From: an uncultured Clostridia bacterium
GTDB taxonomy: Bacteria > Bacillota > Clostridia > Peptostreptococcales > Anaerovoracaceae
Direction: 5' to 3'
Assembly (NCBI GenBank): GCA_934271235.1
Contig: CAKQQT010000005.1
Coordinates: forward strand, 62,001-126,000
Length of the DNA: 64,000 nucleotides
The position numbers and the translations under genes are program-made. This document shows positions 8,022 through 17,491 of this stretch, piece by piece (within the stretch, counting starts at the first letter, position 1; every line of letters begins with the position of its first letter). A model generated the notes under the pieces. It did not search any database and was not told where the DNA came from. It was given only the letters and a program-made list of their open reading frames with translations.

Positions 8022-10166
8022 TTACCGAAGCAGCTTTTTCTGCACTGCAAAGAATAGATCCAGCTTCCGCGGCTTGTCCGCGAACTGTATCGTGATCTGC
8101 TGCTCCGTGATCTCCAGGATGACGCCCTCTCCGAACTTAAAGTGTGTCACAAGACTGCCTACGTCAAACTGTTGACAGAATTGTCTGCAAAGTTCCGCGC
8201 GCTGCGCGGCGTCTGCCTGCGGATGGCTGCTTTCCGGTTTTCGCTTCAGCGCGTCCGTTCTCTGCTTCTTTGCCGTCTTGCCGAAAATCTCCTCACAGAA
8301 GGTAGATTTCCGATCTGTGGTGAACAGATGGAGCTGCTCTTTGGCGCGCGTCATGCCGACATAGAAAAGGCGGCGTTCTTCCTCATAGGTCTCCAGTTCC
8401 TGCCGTGACGCTGTTTTCAGACCGGCCGGCACACGCTCCGGCAGGATCCCGTCGATGACATCCAGCAGGTACACGGTATCGTATTCCAGCCCTTTGCTGG
8501 CGTGGATCGTGGAAAGCAGGATCGCGTGTTCCTCATACGGCGTTCCCTCGCTGATCCGCTGCTTTAAGTAATCCAGACGGTCAAGGAACTCCGCGGGCGT
8601 CGCTTCGCGGCTGCCGAGGATCCGCAGGATCTCCAGTTTGCTTTCTCCTTTGATCCCGCTGCGGGTGAGATAGTCCCGATAGCCCAGATATTCCGTCACG
8701 CGGTACAAGGCTTTGTCGGCTCGCTCCGTCAGCATATTGCGCAAATGCGTACGGACAGACTTGGTGCTTGCGGCGGCATGCGCGTTCAGTTCCCCATATT
8801 CCAATGCCGCGTCCAGAACCGGGATGTCGCGCGCAGCGCTGATCTCGGCGATGCGCCGCGCTTCTGCCTTTTTGATATAAGTTCCGATCTTATAATATAC
8901 CTGCAAAAAGGCCTCTGTATCATAAGGGTTGACCGCGAGTTTGAAGATCTGCACGATATCCAGTACCGTCCGATGACTAAAAAAAGTCATGTCCATCTGC
9001 CGCATCCGGTAAGGCGTCCCGTTCCGCTCCAGAAGATCCACCAGCGGCAAGGCACATTCGTTGTCACGATACAGCGCTGCCGTCCGCTGCGGCTCCGATG
9101 CGCGGACACAGGTTCCCGCGACCTTGGCCAGATAGCGATACTGCGCGCCGCGGCTGCCGACCGCGATCTCTCGAATGGCGGAGCGCTCCGCGCGGGCGGC
9201 TTTCATGGTCTTCGGATGACGAAAGACATTCTTTTGGATAAAACGGTCCGCTGCGTTGACGATATCCGCCGTTGAGCGAAAATTTTCTTCCATCAGCAGC
9301 ACCTCCGCGCCCGGATGCTGCTCTTCAAACTGCAGCAGCGCCTGCGGATAGGCCGCGCGAAAGCCGTAAATGCTCTGATCCTCGTCGCCGACCAGGAACA
9401 GATTTTCTGTTCGCGACGCCAAAAGCGCAAGGATGGCATGCTGGATCTTGGAAGTATCTTGAGCTTCATCGACGCAGAGATACGGATACTGCCGCTGAAA
9501 ATAGGCTAAAAGCTCCGGAAACTTGCGCAGCATCTGATACGCGTATACCATCTGATCGTCATAATCCATCTGCCGCCGCTCCCGCAGAACTTGACTGTAC
9601 CGTTGATAGATCTGCGTAAGGTGCAGCGGATCTTCGAGTTCTTGTTCCATCTGCTTGATCTCATCCGCCGTCAGCATACTGTTTTTGATATAGGCGATCA
9701 GCGTGCGCACGGTCTGCAGATCGTTTTCGGTCGGATACGCATGTTCCGTCTCCTGATAGATGGCGGAAAGCAGCGCCGCGGTTTGTTTTTCATCCTGCAG
9801 CAGTTCGAAAGGCTTTCGGCCGATACGTTTGCCGTAATACTGTATGATCTTGGCGCAGATCCCGTTGATCGTCCGGAATTCAAAACGCTGCGCAAGTTCT
9901 TCGCCGAAGTACGCGGCACAGCGATCCGCCATGTCTTTCGTCGCGGCAACGGTATAGGTCACCGTGAGCACCTTCTCCGGCTCGATGCCGCAGCAGAGCG
10001 CCATATACCCAAGACGCGTCACTAGGACCGTCGTTTTGCCGGATCCCGGCACTGCCAGCAGCAGCACCGGTCCCTTGACTTTTTGTACAGCTCTTTTTTG
10101 CTGCTCGTTCAGTTTTTTCGCGTATTTTTGTTCAAATTCATTCCAGTTCATGTTTTCTTTCTTCAT
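8022..10166 (-). CDS. UvrD/PcrA-like superfamily 1 DNA helicase
   Basis: A 714-residue ATP-dependent 3'-5' helicase. Q motif LNEQQKRAV (19-27), Walker A VPGSGKTT (39-46), DEAQDTS Walker B, motif III GDEDQSIYGFRAA, motif V STIHASKGLEYD and motif VI VGMTRAKEQLH are all intact. The C-terminal 40 residues (FKFGEGVILEI...) resemble the Tudor-like tail of PcrA that contacts RNA polymerase. It is shorter than a typical PcrA, and a genome may hold a second paralogue, so no symbol is given. Alternative start MNWNEF lies 5 codons in. Confidence 0.92.
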   Translation of the reverse strand: MKKENMNWNEFEQKYAKKLNEQQKRAVQKVKGPVLLLAVPGSGKTTVLVTRLGYMALCCGIEPEKVLTVTYTVAATKDMADRCAAYFGEELAQRFEFRTINGICAKIIQYYGKRIGRKPFELLQDEKQTAALLSAIYQETEHAYPTENDLQTVRTLIAYIKNSMLTADEIKQMEQELEDPLHLTQIYQRYSQVLRERRQMDYDDQMVYAYQMLRKFPELLAYFQRQYPYLCVDEAQDTSKIQHAILALLASRTENLFLVGDEDQSIYGFRAAYPQALLQFEEQHPGAEVLLMEENFRSTADIVNAADRFIQKNVFRHPKTMKAARAERSAIREIAVGSRGAQYRYLAKVAGTCVRASEPQRTAALYRDNECALPLVDLLERNGTPYRMRQMDMTFFSHRTVLDIVQIFKLAVNPYDTEAFLQVYYKIGTYIKKAEARRIAEISAARDIPVLDAALEYGELNAHAAASTKSVRTHLRNMLTERADKALYRVTEYLGYRDYLTRSGIKGESKLEILRILGSREATPAEFLDRLDYLKQRISEGTPYEEHAILLSTIHASKGLEYDTVYLLDVIDGILPERVPAGLKTASRQELETYEEERRLFYVGMTRAKEQLHLFTTDRKSTFCEEIFGKTAKKQRTDALKRKPESSHPQADAAQRAELCRQFCQQFDVGSLVTHFKFGEGVILEITEQQITIQFADKPRKLDLFFAVQKKLLR

Positions 10167-10196
10167 CTTTCTAAACGTGCAGATCGCCGCTTACAC

Positions 10197-10233
10197 CAAA
10201 AAGCCCCTGCAAAGCGGATGCGCTGCAGGGGTC
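10197..10233 (-). terminator. terminator of yicC-gmk-rpoZ
   Basis: Stem CCCCTGCA/TGCAGGGG followed by CTTTTTGG on the minus strand, about 12 bp after the rpoZ stop. Confidence 0.88.
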
Positions 10234-10244
10234 TTTGATAAGCT

Positions 10245-10448
10245 TTATAAATCTTCTTCGTTTCTCTTGTAGGTGATCAGGTCTTCCGCGATCTCATGTG
10301 CCGCGATGGAAACCGGCCGATCGATGTCAACATCGGTCAGGATCGGCTTGCCGTCGATGATGTCACGCGCTCTTTTGGCGGCTAAGATCACCAGCGTATA
10401 GCGGCTGTCTGCCTTTTTTCTGATTTCGTTAATGGATGGATATAACAT
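10245..10448 (-). CDS. rpoZ: RNA polymerase omega subunit
   Basis: A 67-residue omega subunit. MLYPSINEI is followed by SRYTLVILAAKRARDI, the conserved helix that wraps the beta' C-terminus. Its ATG overlaps the gmk stop codon by one base (TAATG), so it is translationally coupled. The order gmk-rpoZ is conserved in Firmicutes. Confidence 0.95.
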   Translation of the reverse strand: MLYPSINEIRKKADSRYTLVILAAKRARDIIDGKPILTDVDIDRPVSIAAHEIAEDLITYKRNEEDL

Positions 10449-11071
10449 TATTCTTCCTCCTTATACTTTTTAACCAATTCGTCAGCAGTCATGGTGACTC
10501 TCGAATGCTCCGCAACAACGATCGCTTTGACGCGCGATACCGCCTCATCCAGTTCTCCGTTCACCACACAATAATCATATTTTTCGATAAAGGAAAGCTC
10601 TTTCAGGGTTTCGCCCAAGCGCATCTCGATGGCTTCCGCCGTTTCGGTCCCGCGCCCCGTCAGACGTTTCCGCAGTTCTGCCATGGATGGCGGCAGAATG
10701 AAGATGAATACGCCGTCCGGATAGTTCTCTTTGACTTTCAAAGCGCCCTGAATGTCAATCTCCAATATCACGTCAATGCCTTGCTTTAATTTTTCGAGGA
10801 CAGGTTCTTTTGGGGTTCCGTATCTGCGGCCGTAGACCTGGGCATGTTCCAAAAATCCGTCGGCTCCGATGCGTTCCACGAATTCTTCTTCTGTCACAAA
10901 GTAATAATGAACGCCGTGGATCTCTCCCTCTCTGGGCTGCCGTGTCGTCATGGAAACCGAAAGCTCAAGGTCTGTCTGCGCGAGCAGCTCCTTGCAGATC
11001 GTTCCCTTTCCCGCACCGGATGGCCCGGAAAGAATAAATAGTTTTCCCTTATGTTTTTCTTCTAAATACAT
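10448..11071 (-). CDS. gmk: guanylate kinase
   Basis: Phosphorylates GMP to GDP; 207 residues. The P-loop is LSGPSGAGKGT (residues 14-24). The GMP-binding region has TTRQPREGEIHGVHYYF, and LEIDIQGALKVKE carries the conserved Asp/Gln. The lid region RLTGRGTET follows. It is preceded by yicC with a 120-bp gap in which nothing else was recognised; the remA-like gene found here in Bacillus is absent. Confidence 0.96.
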   Translation of the reverse strand: MYLEEKHKGKLFILSGPSGAGKGTICKELLAQTDLELSVSMTTRQPREGEIHGVHYYFVTEEEFVERIGADGFLEHAQVYGRRYGTPKEPVLEKLKQGIDVILEIDIQGALKVKENYPDGVFIFILPPSMAELRKRLTGRGTETAEAIEMRLGETLKELSFIEKYDYCVVNGELDEAVSRVKAIVVAEHSRVTMTADELVKKYKEEE

Positions 11072-11191
11072 AAAAACTCCTGCCGTCTGTTTATCTGCAT
11101 ATCTTCGTAAATCTGAATTTATATTTTATCACAAAATCCTACTTGTTTCAAGTAGTCCGGATAAATTTCTTTCTGATTTTGCGAAACGAGG

Positions 11192-12088
11192 TTATTCGAT
11201 ATTCTGCACCTGTTCACGGATCTTCTCGATCTCACTTTTCAGATCCAGCATATAGCCGGTGATGGTGATGTCGTTGGCTTTGGAACCGATGGTGTTGGCT
11301 TCCCGGTTCATCTCCTGCACCAGAAAATCCAGCTTTTTGCCGTCCGGCTGGCTGCTCTTGGTCACGATCTCCCGCAGCTGGATGATATGGCTGTTGAGCC
11401 GGGTGATCTCTTCATCGATCGCACATTTATCCGCAAAGATCGCGGCTTCTACCAAGATCCGGTCCTCCGGGATCTGTACACTGTTTCCGATCAGCTCGGT
11501 GATGCGTTCCCGCAGTTTGGCGGTATAATCGGTCGCGACCTGCGGAGCGCGCTCTGCGATCTGATCCAGCAGTTCTTTGAGATGATCGCCTTTTTCCAGC
11601 AGATCCTCCGCCAGTTTCGCGCCTTCGGCTGCACGCATCTGATCCAGATTCTCCGCAGCCTGTACGGTCGGGATCAGCAGCGCCCGGATGATCTCTTCTT
11701 CATCTTCGGCAGCCGGCGTGACTCTCACGACATCCGGCAGTCCGGCGATCTGCAGCAGGGAAAGCTGATCGTCAAAGCCTTCCGGCTTTCCGAGCGCGCT
11801 GCGCAGGCTCATCATCTTTCCCAGATACTGCTTTGCCAGATCCTCGTTCACCTGAATGCTGACATCGCTGTCACCGATGTTTTCCACCATGATCGAAACA
11901 TCTGCCTTGCCGCGGCGGATATGTTCCTTTACCGCGCTCTTGATCTTATCTTCCGCGAAAGAGTAGCGGCGCGGCATTTTCACCGAAATATCCGAATAGC
12001 GGTGATTGACGGTCTTGATCTCGACCACCATATTGCGCTTGCCGTCTGTATATTCTCCTCTGCCAAAGCCTGTCATACTTTTGATCAT
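11192..12088 (-). CDS. yicC: YicC family endoribonuclease
   Basis: A 298-residue protein starting MIKSMTGFGRGE, the signature of YicC/YloC. It has the N-terminal VEIKTVNHRYSDISVKMPR segment and the C-terminal domain ending KLDFLVQEMNREANTIGSKAND with conserved Glu and Asn. E. coli YicC is a hexameric endoribonuclease acting on small RNAs. The neighbour order yicC-gmk-rpoZ is typical of Firmicutes. Confidence 0.93.
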   Translation of the reverse strand: MIKSMTGFGRGEYTDGKRNMVVEIKTVNHRYSDISVKMPRRYSFAEDKIKSAVKEHIRRGKADVSIMVENIGDSDVSIQVNEDLAKQYLGKMMSLRSALGKPEGFDDQLSLLQIAGLPDVVRVTPAAEDEEEIIRALLIPTVQAAENLDQMRAAEGAKLAEDLLEKGDHLKELLDQIAERAPQVATDYTAKLRERITELIGNSVQIPEDRILVEAAIFADKCAIDEEITRLNSHIIQLREIVTKSSQPDGKKLDFLVQEMNREANTIGSKANDITITGYMLDLKSEIEKIREQVQNIE

Positions 12089-12147
12089 ACCCGTTTACCT
12101 CTCTTTTTCTATGTTTTTTCTGTATGATTCCGGGAAATATTGTACCG

Positions 12148-12177
12148 AAAAAAAAGCCCCTTGGCAAGGGGCTTTTG
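12148..12177. terminator. bidirectional terminator after the aldo/keto reductase gene
   Basis: AAAAGCCCCTTGGCAAGGGGCTTTT is a near-perfect hairpin; on the minus strand it ends in eight T. Confidence 0.85.
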
Positions 12178-12206
12178 TCACGAAATTGTCAAAATTATCA
12201 AGATTC

Positions 12207-13376
12207 TTATTTTCGATCCAGTTTGATCCGTTCCGCGCTGACTTTGGCCCAGTCCGGTCCCTCTGCAACGATCTTTGCCAGTTCCGCAAGCGCAGCCGGA
12301 ATGTCGATATGCTGCGGACAGACCTGCGCGCATGCGCCGCAGCCGATACAGGCCGCCGGCCGCTGTTCTTCCGGCAGGGCGTTGATCACCATACCGCTCA
12401 TCAGCGTCGGACTGAACTTCGCGTCATTATAGATCTTCAAGAGATACGGGATATCCAACTGCATCGGACATCCGTCGCAGCAGTAGCGGCAAGCGGTACA
12501 TGGTACGATGTCCATCATCCCCTGCGCGATCTCCGCCAGCAGCGCCTGTTCGGTTTCACTGAGCGGTTCAAAATTCCGGAATGTCTTTAAGTTATCGTCC
12601 ACATGCTCCATGGTCGTCATGCCGCTGAGCACGACCGATACGTTCGGCAGGCTGCCGACAAAGCGGAACGCCCAGGACGTAACAGAATCCTGCGGGCACA
12701 GGGTTTTCATCTTTGTTTCGCTCTCCGCATCGAGGACCGCCAGTCTTCCTCCTCTGCACGGCTCCATAACGATGATCGGCAGGCCCATTTCGGTGACCAG
12801 CTCATATTTTTCCTTCGCCTGCTGCAGACTCCAGTCGAGATAGTTGATCTGCAGCTGGACAAACTCCAGATCTTTGCCGAATTCCTTGAGGTAGCTTTCC
12901 AGCATCGGCAGTTGGCCGTGGGAGGATATCCCCAGATGACGAATGCGGCCTTTGGCCTTTTGCTCCAGCAAATAATCCATCACCTTCAGCTTCTGATCCA
13001 GATAGGTCGGCAGACTGCTTTCCATGACGTTATGTAATAAATAAAAATCAAAATAATCGGTTTTGCAGCGTTTCAGTTGGCGTTCAAACGCATCCACCGG
13101 ATCATAATCCGGGTTGATCAAGTGCCCCGGAGTCTTTGTCGCTAGATAAAAGCTCTCGCGCGGATATTTTTGCAGTGCTTCTCCTAAGAATTCTTCGGAT
13201 TCGCCCTGATGATAGACATAGGCTGTATCAAAATAGTTCACACCGTTTTGATACAGGGTATCGACCAGCTGCTGCGCCTTTGTGCGGTCGATCGCGCCGT
13301 TCTCCTGCGTCGGAAGACGCATTGCGCCGAAGCCGAGCAAGGAAACCTCTTCTCCGCATAAAAATCTTTTTTCCAT
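12207..13376 (-). CDS. aldo/keto reductase with C-terminal 4Fe-4S ferredoxin domain
   Basis: A 389-residue protein. Residues 1-260 form an AKR TIM barrel: FGAMRLPT, then GVNYFDTAYVYH with the catalytic Asp/Tyr, and LATKTPG with Lys. The C-terminus has a degenerate CxxCxxCxxxCP near 285-295 (CTACRYCCDGCP) and a canonical CIGCGACAQVCP near 344, a ferredoxin-like pair of clusters. Such fusions are common in Clostridia; substrates are unknown and a flavin-independent, ferredoxin-linked reduction is assumed. It stands alone between terminators. Confidence 0.92.
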   Translation of the reverse strand: MEKRFLCGEEVSLLGFGAMRLPTQENGAIDRTKAQQLVDTLYQNGVNYFDTAYVYHQGESEEFLGEALQKYPRESFYLATKTPGHLINPDYDPVDAFERQLKRCKTDYFDFYLLHNVMESSLPTYLDQKLKVMDYLLEQKAKGRIRHLGISSHGQLPMLESYLKEFGKDLEFVQLQINYLDWSLQQAKEKYELVTEMGLPIIVMEPCRGGRLAVLDAESETKMKTLCPQDSVTSWAFRFVGSLPNVSVVLSGMTTMEHVDDNLKTFRNFEPLSETEQALLAEIAQGMMDIVPCTACRYCCDGCPMQLDIPYLLKIYNDAKFSPTLMSGMVINALPEEQRPAACIGCGACAQVCPQHIDIPAALAELAKIVAEGPDWAKVSAERIKLDRK

Positions 13377-13404
13377 CCTGCGATGCCTCCTTTTGATGTA
13401 GTGC

Positions 13405-13516
13405 TTGCATTTTTATTTTCTCTGTGATAGAATAAGAACAAGAGGAAAGCCGAATGGCTGACCTAATTGGATTTGTTAAAAAACCGCTTAGTTTTCAGTC
13501 TTGGGCGGTTTTTTAA
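13405..13516 (+). ncRNA. antisense RNA antitoxin of a type I toxin-antitoxin-like pair (copy 2)
   Basis: Promoter TTGCAT-N17-TAGAAT (13405-13433), then a 5' sequence AACAAGAGGAAAGCC with a small stem-loop, ending at the bidirectional hairpin AAAAAACCGC/GCGGTTTTTT (13477-13516). Spacing and 5' sequence match copy 1 at 1882-1998. Confidence 0.65.
13477..13516. terminator. bidirectional terminator of TA copy 2
   Basis: Stem AAAAAACCGC/GCGGTTTTTT with A- and T-rich flanks, overlapping the 3' end of the toxin-position ORF. Confidence 0.7.
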
Positions 13517-13565
13517 TGCTTATCGTAATTCTTAACTTCAAAAAAGTGATCGTTACTTTCAACAT
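13488..13565 (-). CDS. 25-residue basic/hydrophobic peptide, toxin position of type I TA copy 2
   Basis: ATG at 13565 after GGAAAGGGTG, aligned with the toxin start of copy 1. The peptide begins MLKVTITFLKLRITISI and ends lysine- and proline-rich. It lacks the MTxYE opening and long uncharged helix of copy 1, so it may be a different toxin or a decayed one. Its promoter, antisense RNA and shared terminator remain intact. Confidence 0.45.
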   Translation of the reverse strand: MLKVTITFLKLRITISIKKPPKTEN

Positions 13566-13653
13566 TGTATCAGCACCCTTTCCGAAATCCAAAACCCTTT
13601 TGAATTTTGAAAAGGTCAACCGCGCTCTGGCTTATCCTCTTGCTGCTTTATTA

Positions 13654-13682
13654 TATCATACACACCAGAAGAAAACAAGCGT
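13654..13682 (-). promoter_or_regulatory. promoter of toxin-position mRNA (copy 2)
   Basis: Minus strand TTGTTT, 17-bp spacer, TATAAT (coordinates to within a base or two), then AAAGCAGCAAGAGG, the same leader sequence as copy 1. It lies just upstream of, and divergent from, rqcH. Confidence 0.65.
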
Positions 13683-13739
13683 TCTTTTGATACACCTTAC
13701 GCAAAATACAAACACACAGCACCCGAAAGGAGAAACTCT

Positions 13740-15434
13740 GTGGCTTACGACGGAATCGTTACCCGGGCGGTCGTCCGGGAACTGCAAAATACTATTTTAC
13801 TGGGAAAGATCGAGAAGGTTTATCAGCCGGAGGCAGATGAACTCGTCTTTCATATCCATACCAAAAACGGCAACCGCAAACTGTTTGCATCGGCCGGCTC
13901 GGCACACGCACGCCTGCATTTCATCGAATCCAACCCGGTCAATCCACCGGCGCCGCTTTCGTTCTGCATGCTGCTGCGCAAACATCTGCAGGGCGGACGC
14001 ATTACGGATATTCAACAAAAAGACTCGGAGCGTATCATCGAGATCTCCCTGGAAACGTTGAACGAGCTGGGCTTTACGGTTTCCAAAAAGCTGATCTTTG
14101 AGATCATGGGCAAGCACAGCAATATCGTGCTGGTCGATCTGGCGACCGGAAAGATCATCGACGCCATTAAGCGGATCTCCTTTGATGTCAATCGTGTGCG
14201 GCAGATCCTGCCGGGCCTGCTCTATCAATATCCGCCGGCACAAGACAAAACGCCGTTCCGCGAGATCACAGCGGAGGCGGTCGCCGCCCTGCCGCAGGAC
14301 AGCAAAGCGATCCTGCAGGCGATCGGCGGCATCGCTCCGGCCTTTGCCGGAGAACTGGCTCTGCACGCAGGCACAGACCGTGCCGCCTATTTTGAACGAG
14401 TCCGCGCGCAGATCGAAACGGGTATCGACACTGCTTATGTTTACGAGGATGACAAGCAGCATCCGGTGGAATTCTATCCGGTCCCGTTGACAGACTATGC
14501 AGCAAGCTGTGAAACGAGATTGTTCGGCAGCATGAGCGCCGCGCTCGAATCCTATTTTTCAAAAAAGGCTTCCTCCAATCAGGGCCGGCAAAAATCCCAT
14601 GACCTGATCAAATCTGTGACGGCAAGTCTGGACAAGATGTATCTGAAGAAAAAGCGTCTCTCCGAGGATCTGCTCAAAGCGGAAAATTCCGAAGATCTGA
14701 GGCTGTTCGGCGAGCTTTTGACCGCGAATCTGCATCTGGTCCAGCCGGGGATGAAGTCCGTCCGTGTCATCAACTACTACGACGGCAAAGAGATCGAGAT
14801 CCCGCTGGATGTCAAACTGGCGCCTGCCAAGAACGCGCAGCATTATTTCAAGAAGTACGCAAAGGCCAAGACTGCCGTCAAAGAGAAGCAGATCCAGCTC
14901 ACCGAAAACGACGGAGAGATCAGCTATCTGGAATCCGTGCTCGCCTTTCTGGAAAATACGGAAGACGTCAAGGAGATCGACGCTCTGCGCACCGAGCTGG
15001 TCGAAACCGGTTACCTGCGCCGCCGAAGACAGAACGGCGGCTTCCGCGAAAAGAAGTATAAACCGGAACCGTATCAGTATACGCTTTCCAACGGCATGAC
15101 CGTACTCGTCGGCCGCAACAACAAAGAAAACGATGCCCTGACGCTCAAGACAGCAGGCAAGAAAGACCTCTGGCTGCACACGAAGGATATCCCGGGTTCT
15201 CACGTCATCGTGCAGTGCGGCGGCGTGCAGCCGGATGAAACCGCGATCTTCGAAGCAGCCGCCATCGCCGCCTATCACAGCAAGGCCCGCGGCTCCGAAA
15301 ACGTTCCGGTCGATTATGTTCCGGTCAAATATGTCAAAAAACCGGCCGGCGCCAAACCGGGCATGGTGATCTTTACCAACAACCGCACGGTATGGGTCAC
15401 TCCGAAACTGCCGGGACAAGAGACAAAAGCGTAA
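13740..15434 (+). CDS. rqcH: Rqc2 homolog RqcH (NFACT family ribosome quality-control factor)
   Basis: Binds stalled 50S-nascent chain-tRNA complexes and directs C-terminal alanine tailing. 564 residues from a GTG start with AAAGGAG 8 nt upstream. NFACT-N domain: MAYDGIVTRAVVRELQN and then HARLHF. A coiled coil spans about 280-400. The C-terminal NFACT-R domain has LWLHTKDIPGSHVIV near 480. Formerly called fibronectin-binding protein FbpA. It is a lone plus-strand gene and converges with ispH-rpsA. Confidence 0.93.
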   Translation: MAYDGIVTRAVVRELQNTILLGKIEKVYQPEADELVFHIHTKNGNRKLFASAGSAHARLHFIESNPVNPPAPLSFCMLLRKHLQGGRITDIQQKDSERIIEISLETLNELGFTVSKKLIFEIMGKHSNIVLVDLATGKIIDAIKRISFDVNRVRQILPGLLYQYPPAQDKTPFREITAEAVAALPQDSKAILQAIGGIAPAFAGELALHAGTDRAAYFERVRAQIETGIDTAYVYEDDKQHPVEFYPVPLTDYAASCETRLFGSMSAALESYFSKKASSNQGRQKSHDLIKSVTASLDKMYLKKKRLSEDLLKAENSEDLRLFGELLTANLHLVQPGMKSVRVINYYDGKEIEIPLDVKLAPAKNAQHYFKKYAKAKTAVKEKQIQLTENDGEISYLESVLAFLENTEDVKEIDALRTELVETGYLRRRRQNGGFREKKYKPEPYQYTLSNGMTVLVGRNNKENDALTLKTAGKKDLWLHTKDIPGSHVIVQCGGVQPDETAIFEAAAIAAYHSKARGSENVPVDYVPVKYVKKPAGAKPGMVIFTNNRTVWVTPKLPGQETKA

Positions 15435-15465
15435 AAGCTTTCCCTCAAAGATCCAAAAACAAAAT

Positions 15466-15501
15466 CAGAGAGCCGATAAACGGCTCTCTTCTTTGTTTTT
15501 T
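15466..15501 (+). terminator. terminator of rqcH
   Basis: GAGAGCCG-ATAAA-CGGCTCTC followed by TTCTTTGTTTTTT, 30 bp after the rqcH stop. Confidence 0.88.
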
Positions 15502-15518
15502 CATGAAAATGACGATGC

Positions 15519-17483
15519 TTATTCTTCGTCTTCTTCCGGATAATCTTCTTCTGCGTCTTCTGCAGGAACATCCAGAGTCTGCTTGATGCTGAGGCTGATT
15601 CTCTTTCTTTCGGTATCGATGTCGAGGATCTTTGCATCTACAGTTTGTCCAACGGTTAATTCTTCCGCGATGTCGTTCACTCTCTTGTGAGCAACTTCGG
15701 AGATATGTACCAGTCCGTCAAGGCCCGGTTCCAGTTCTACGAATGCACCGTATTCTTTGATCTGAACAACTTTACCGGTAACAACCTGTCCGATCTGGTA
15801 TTTTTCGTTGATCACGGACCATGGTTCCGGCGTTGTCTGCTTTAAGCCTAAGGAAATCTTGCCCTTTTCGTCGTTCATGGATAAGATCTTAACCTTAACC
15901 TTGTCGCCGATCGCAAGAACTTCCTGCGGATGTTTCAGCTTGCCCCAGGAGATCTCGGAGATGTGGAGCAGTCCGTCGATGCCGCCCAGATCTACGAATG
16001 CGCCGTAGTCGGTAAATCTCATGACCGTACCTTCTACGATGTCGCCGACCTGCAGCTTATCCCAGACTTCTTTCATTCTCTGTTCCTTTTCTTCTACAAG
16101 GATCACCTTGTGGGAGAATACAGCTCTGCCTCTCTTCTGGTCAACTCTGGTAACTCTTACCGGAAGTTCCTGACCGATAAATTCTTCAGCGTTTTCAACG
16201 TATTTGTCAGAAAGCTGGGACAGAGGGATAAATCCGGATACTTCTTTATATGCCGCGATTACGCCACCATTCACCTGCTTAACCACTTTCACGTTAATGA
16301 TAGATTTGTTCTCGAGCGCTTCAATGATCTCATTCCAGTGTTCATTGACTTCTAATTTCTTCTTAGAAAGTAAAATCACGCCTTCGCCGTCATCGGTCTT
16401 GATGACTTTTGCCTGGATTTCATCGCCTTCTTTGAATAAATCTGTTAGCTTCTGGTCTCCTTCCAATGTTACTTCTTCTTTCGGAATCACTCCGTCTTTT
16501 TTGCATCCCATGTTAACGATGATCTCTTTGTCAGTAACTTGATGTACCTTTCCGTTAACAGTTTCGCCGATTCTTGGTAGTCTTAAGGACTTTTCGATGT
16601 CGTCCATTAAGTCCATCATGTTCATTTCAGTGATGTTTTCACTCATGGTAGCAATAACCTCCTTAATTACGCATTCAGGCGTCGATGCACCTGCTGCAAC
16701 TCCTATTCTATTATATTTTGCGATTTTGTGCAACGGTAAATCTTCGATTTTTTCAATAAAATATACATTTTTGCATCTTTTTTTTGCGATTTCAGCGAGT
16801 TTTTGCGTATTGGAACTGTTCTTGCCGCCGATCACGAGGAAACAATCACAGATTTCTGCCAATTTCATACAGCTGTTCTGTCGGAGCGTGGTCGCGCTGC
16901 AGATGGTGTTATGGATCACCGTCTGTTTTCCTGCGCCGTCGAAGACAGCTTGGACATCATCCAGCAGCTGCCGCTTGATGGTCGTCTGGCAGACAACGAA
17001 AAGGTTGTCCTCCTTTACCCCGCGCGCTGCTTCCGCCGACGAGACCACCAGCGCGGTATTCCCGCACCAGCCGTTGATCCCTCGGACCTCCGGATGTTCC
17101 GCGTCTCCGAGGATCACCACCTGATAGCCGTCCGCATAAGCCTTTTCCACCAGATCATGGATCTTCTTCACAAACGGACAGGTCGCATCCACGATGCGGA
17201 TGCCGCGCGCGGCGGCTTCCGCGAAAAAGGCCTTGGATTCTCCGTGCGAGCGCACGATCAGCGTATCATTTTCCGCGACCTGCGTGAAACGCTCCGCGAT
17301 CTGCACGTTCTGCGCTGCCAGCGCATCTGTGACCGTCCGGTTATGGATCAGCGGTCCCCATGTATAGAGTTTTCCTTCTGTTTGATCCGCCTTTTTTTGT
17401 CGGATCTGTGCTTCTGTTTTTTCCAGCGCCTGTTTCACTCCGAAACAGAAGCCGGAATTCTCAGCGACTAAGATTTCTTTCAT
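15519..17483 (-). CDS. ispH: bifunctional IspH (HMBPP reductase) - ribosomal protein S1 fusion
   Basis: A 654-residue fusion. Residues 1-285 are IspH, the last step of the MEP isoprenoid pathway, with the three 4Fe-4S cysteines in GFCFG (C13), DATCPFV (near 97) and TICSATT (near 192). Residues about 295-640 hold four S1 RNA-binding repeats, the last two with the classic GDIVEGTVMRFTDYGAFVDL and GQVVTGKVVQIKEYGAFVEL. The fusion is known from Clostridia. No frameshift or internal stop separates the halves. It closes the Tad pilus/SPOR gene run, 9 bp after the SPOR gene, so it may be co-transcribed. Confidence 0.95.
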   Translation of the reverse strand: MKEILVAENSGFCFGVKQALEKTEAQIRQKKADQTEGKLYTWGPLIHNRTVTDALAAQNVQIAERFTQVAENDTLIVRSHGESKAFFAEAAARGIRIVDATCPFVKKIHDLVEKAYADGYQVVILGDAEHPEVRGINGWCGNTALVVSSAEAARGVKEDNLFVVCQTTIKRQLLDDVQAVFDGAGKQTVIHNTICSATTLRQNSCMKLAEICDCFLVIGGKNSSNTQKLAEIAKKRCKNVYFIEKIEDLPLHKIAKYNRIGVAAGASTPECVIKEVIATMSENITEMNMMDLMDDIEKSLRLPRIGETVNGKVHQVTDKEIIVNMGCKKDGVIPKEEVTLEGDQKLTDLFKEGDEIQAKVIKTDDGEGVILLSKKKLEVNEHWNEIIEALENKSIINVKVVKQVNGGVIAAYKEVSGFIPLSQLSDKYVENAEEFIGQELPVRVTRVDQKRGRAVFSHKVILVEEKEQRMKEVWDKLQVGDIVEGTVMRFTDYGAFVDLGGIDGLLHISEISWGKLKHPQEVLAIGDKVKVKILSMNDEKGKISLGLKQTTPEPWSVINEKYQIGQVVTGKVVQIKEYGAFVELEPGLDGLVHISEVAHKRVNDIAEELTVGQTVDAKILDIDTERKRISLSIKQTLDVPAEDAEEDYPEEDEE

Positions 17484-17491
17484 TCTGCTTG

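Noticed and set aside
11072..11191. A remA-like gene between yicC and gmk
   Set aside because: The 120-bp gap is too short and has no coding frame.
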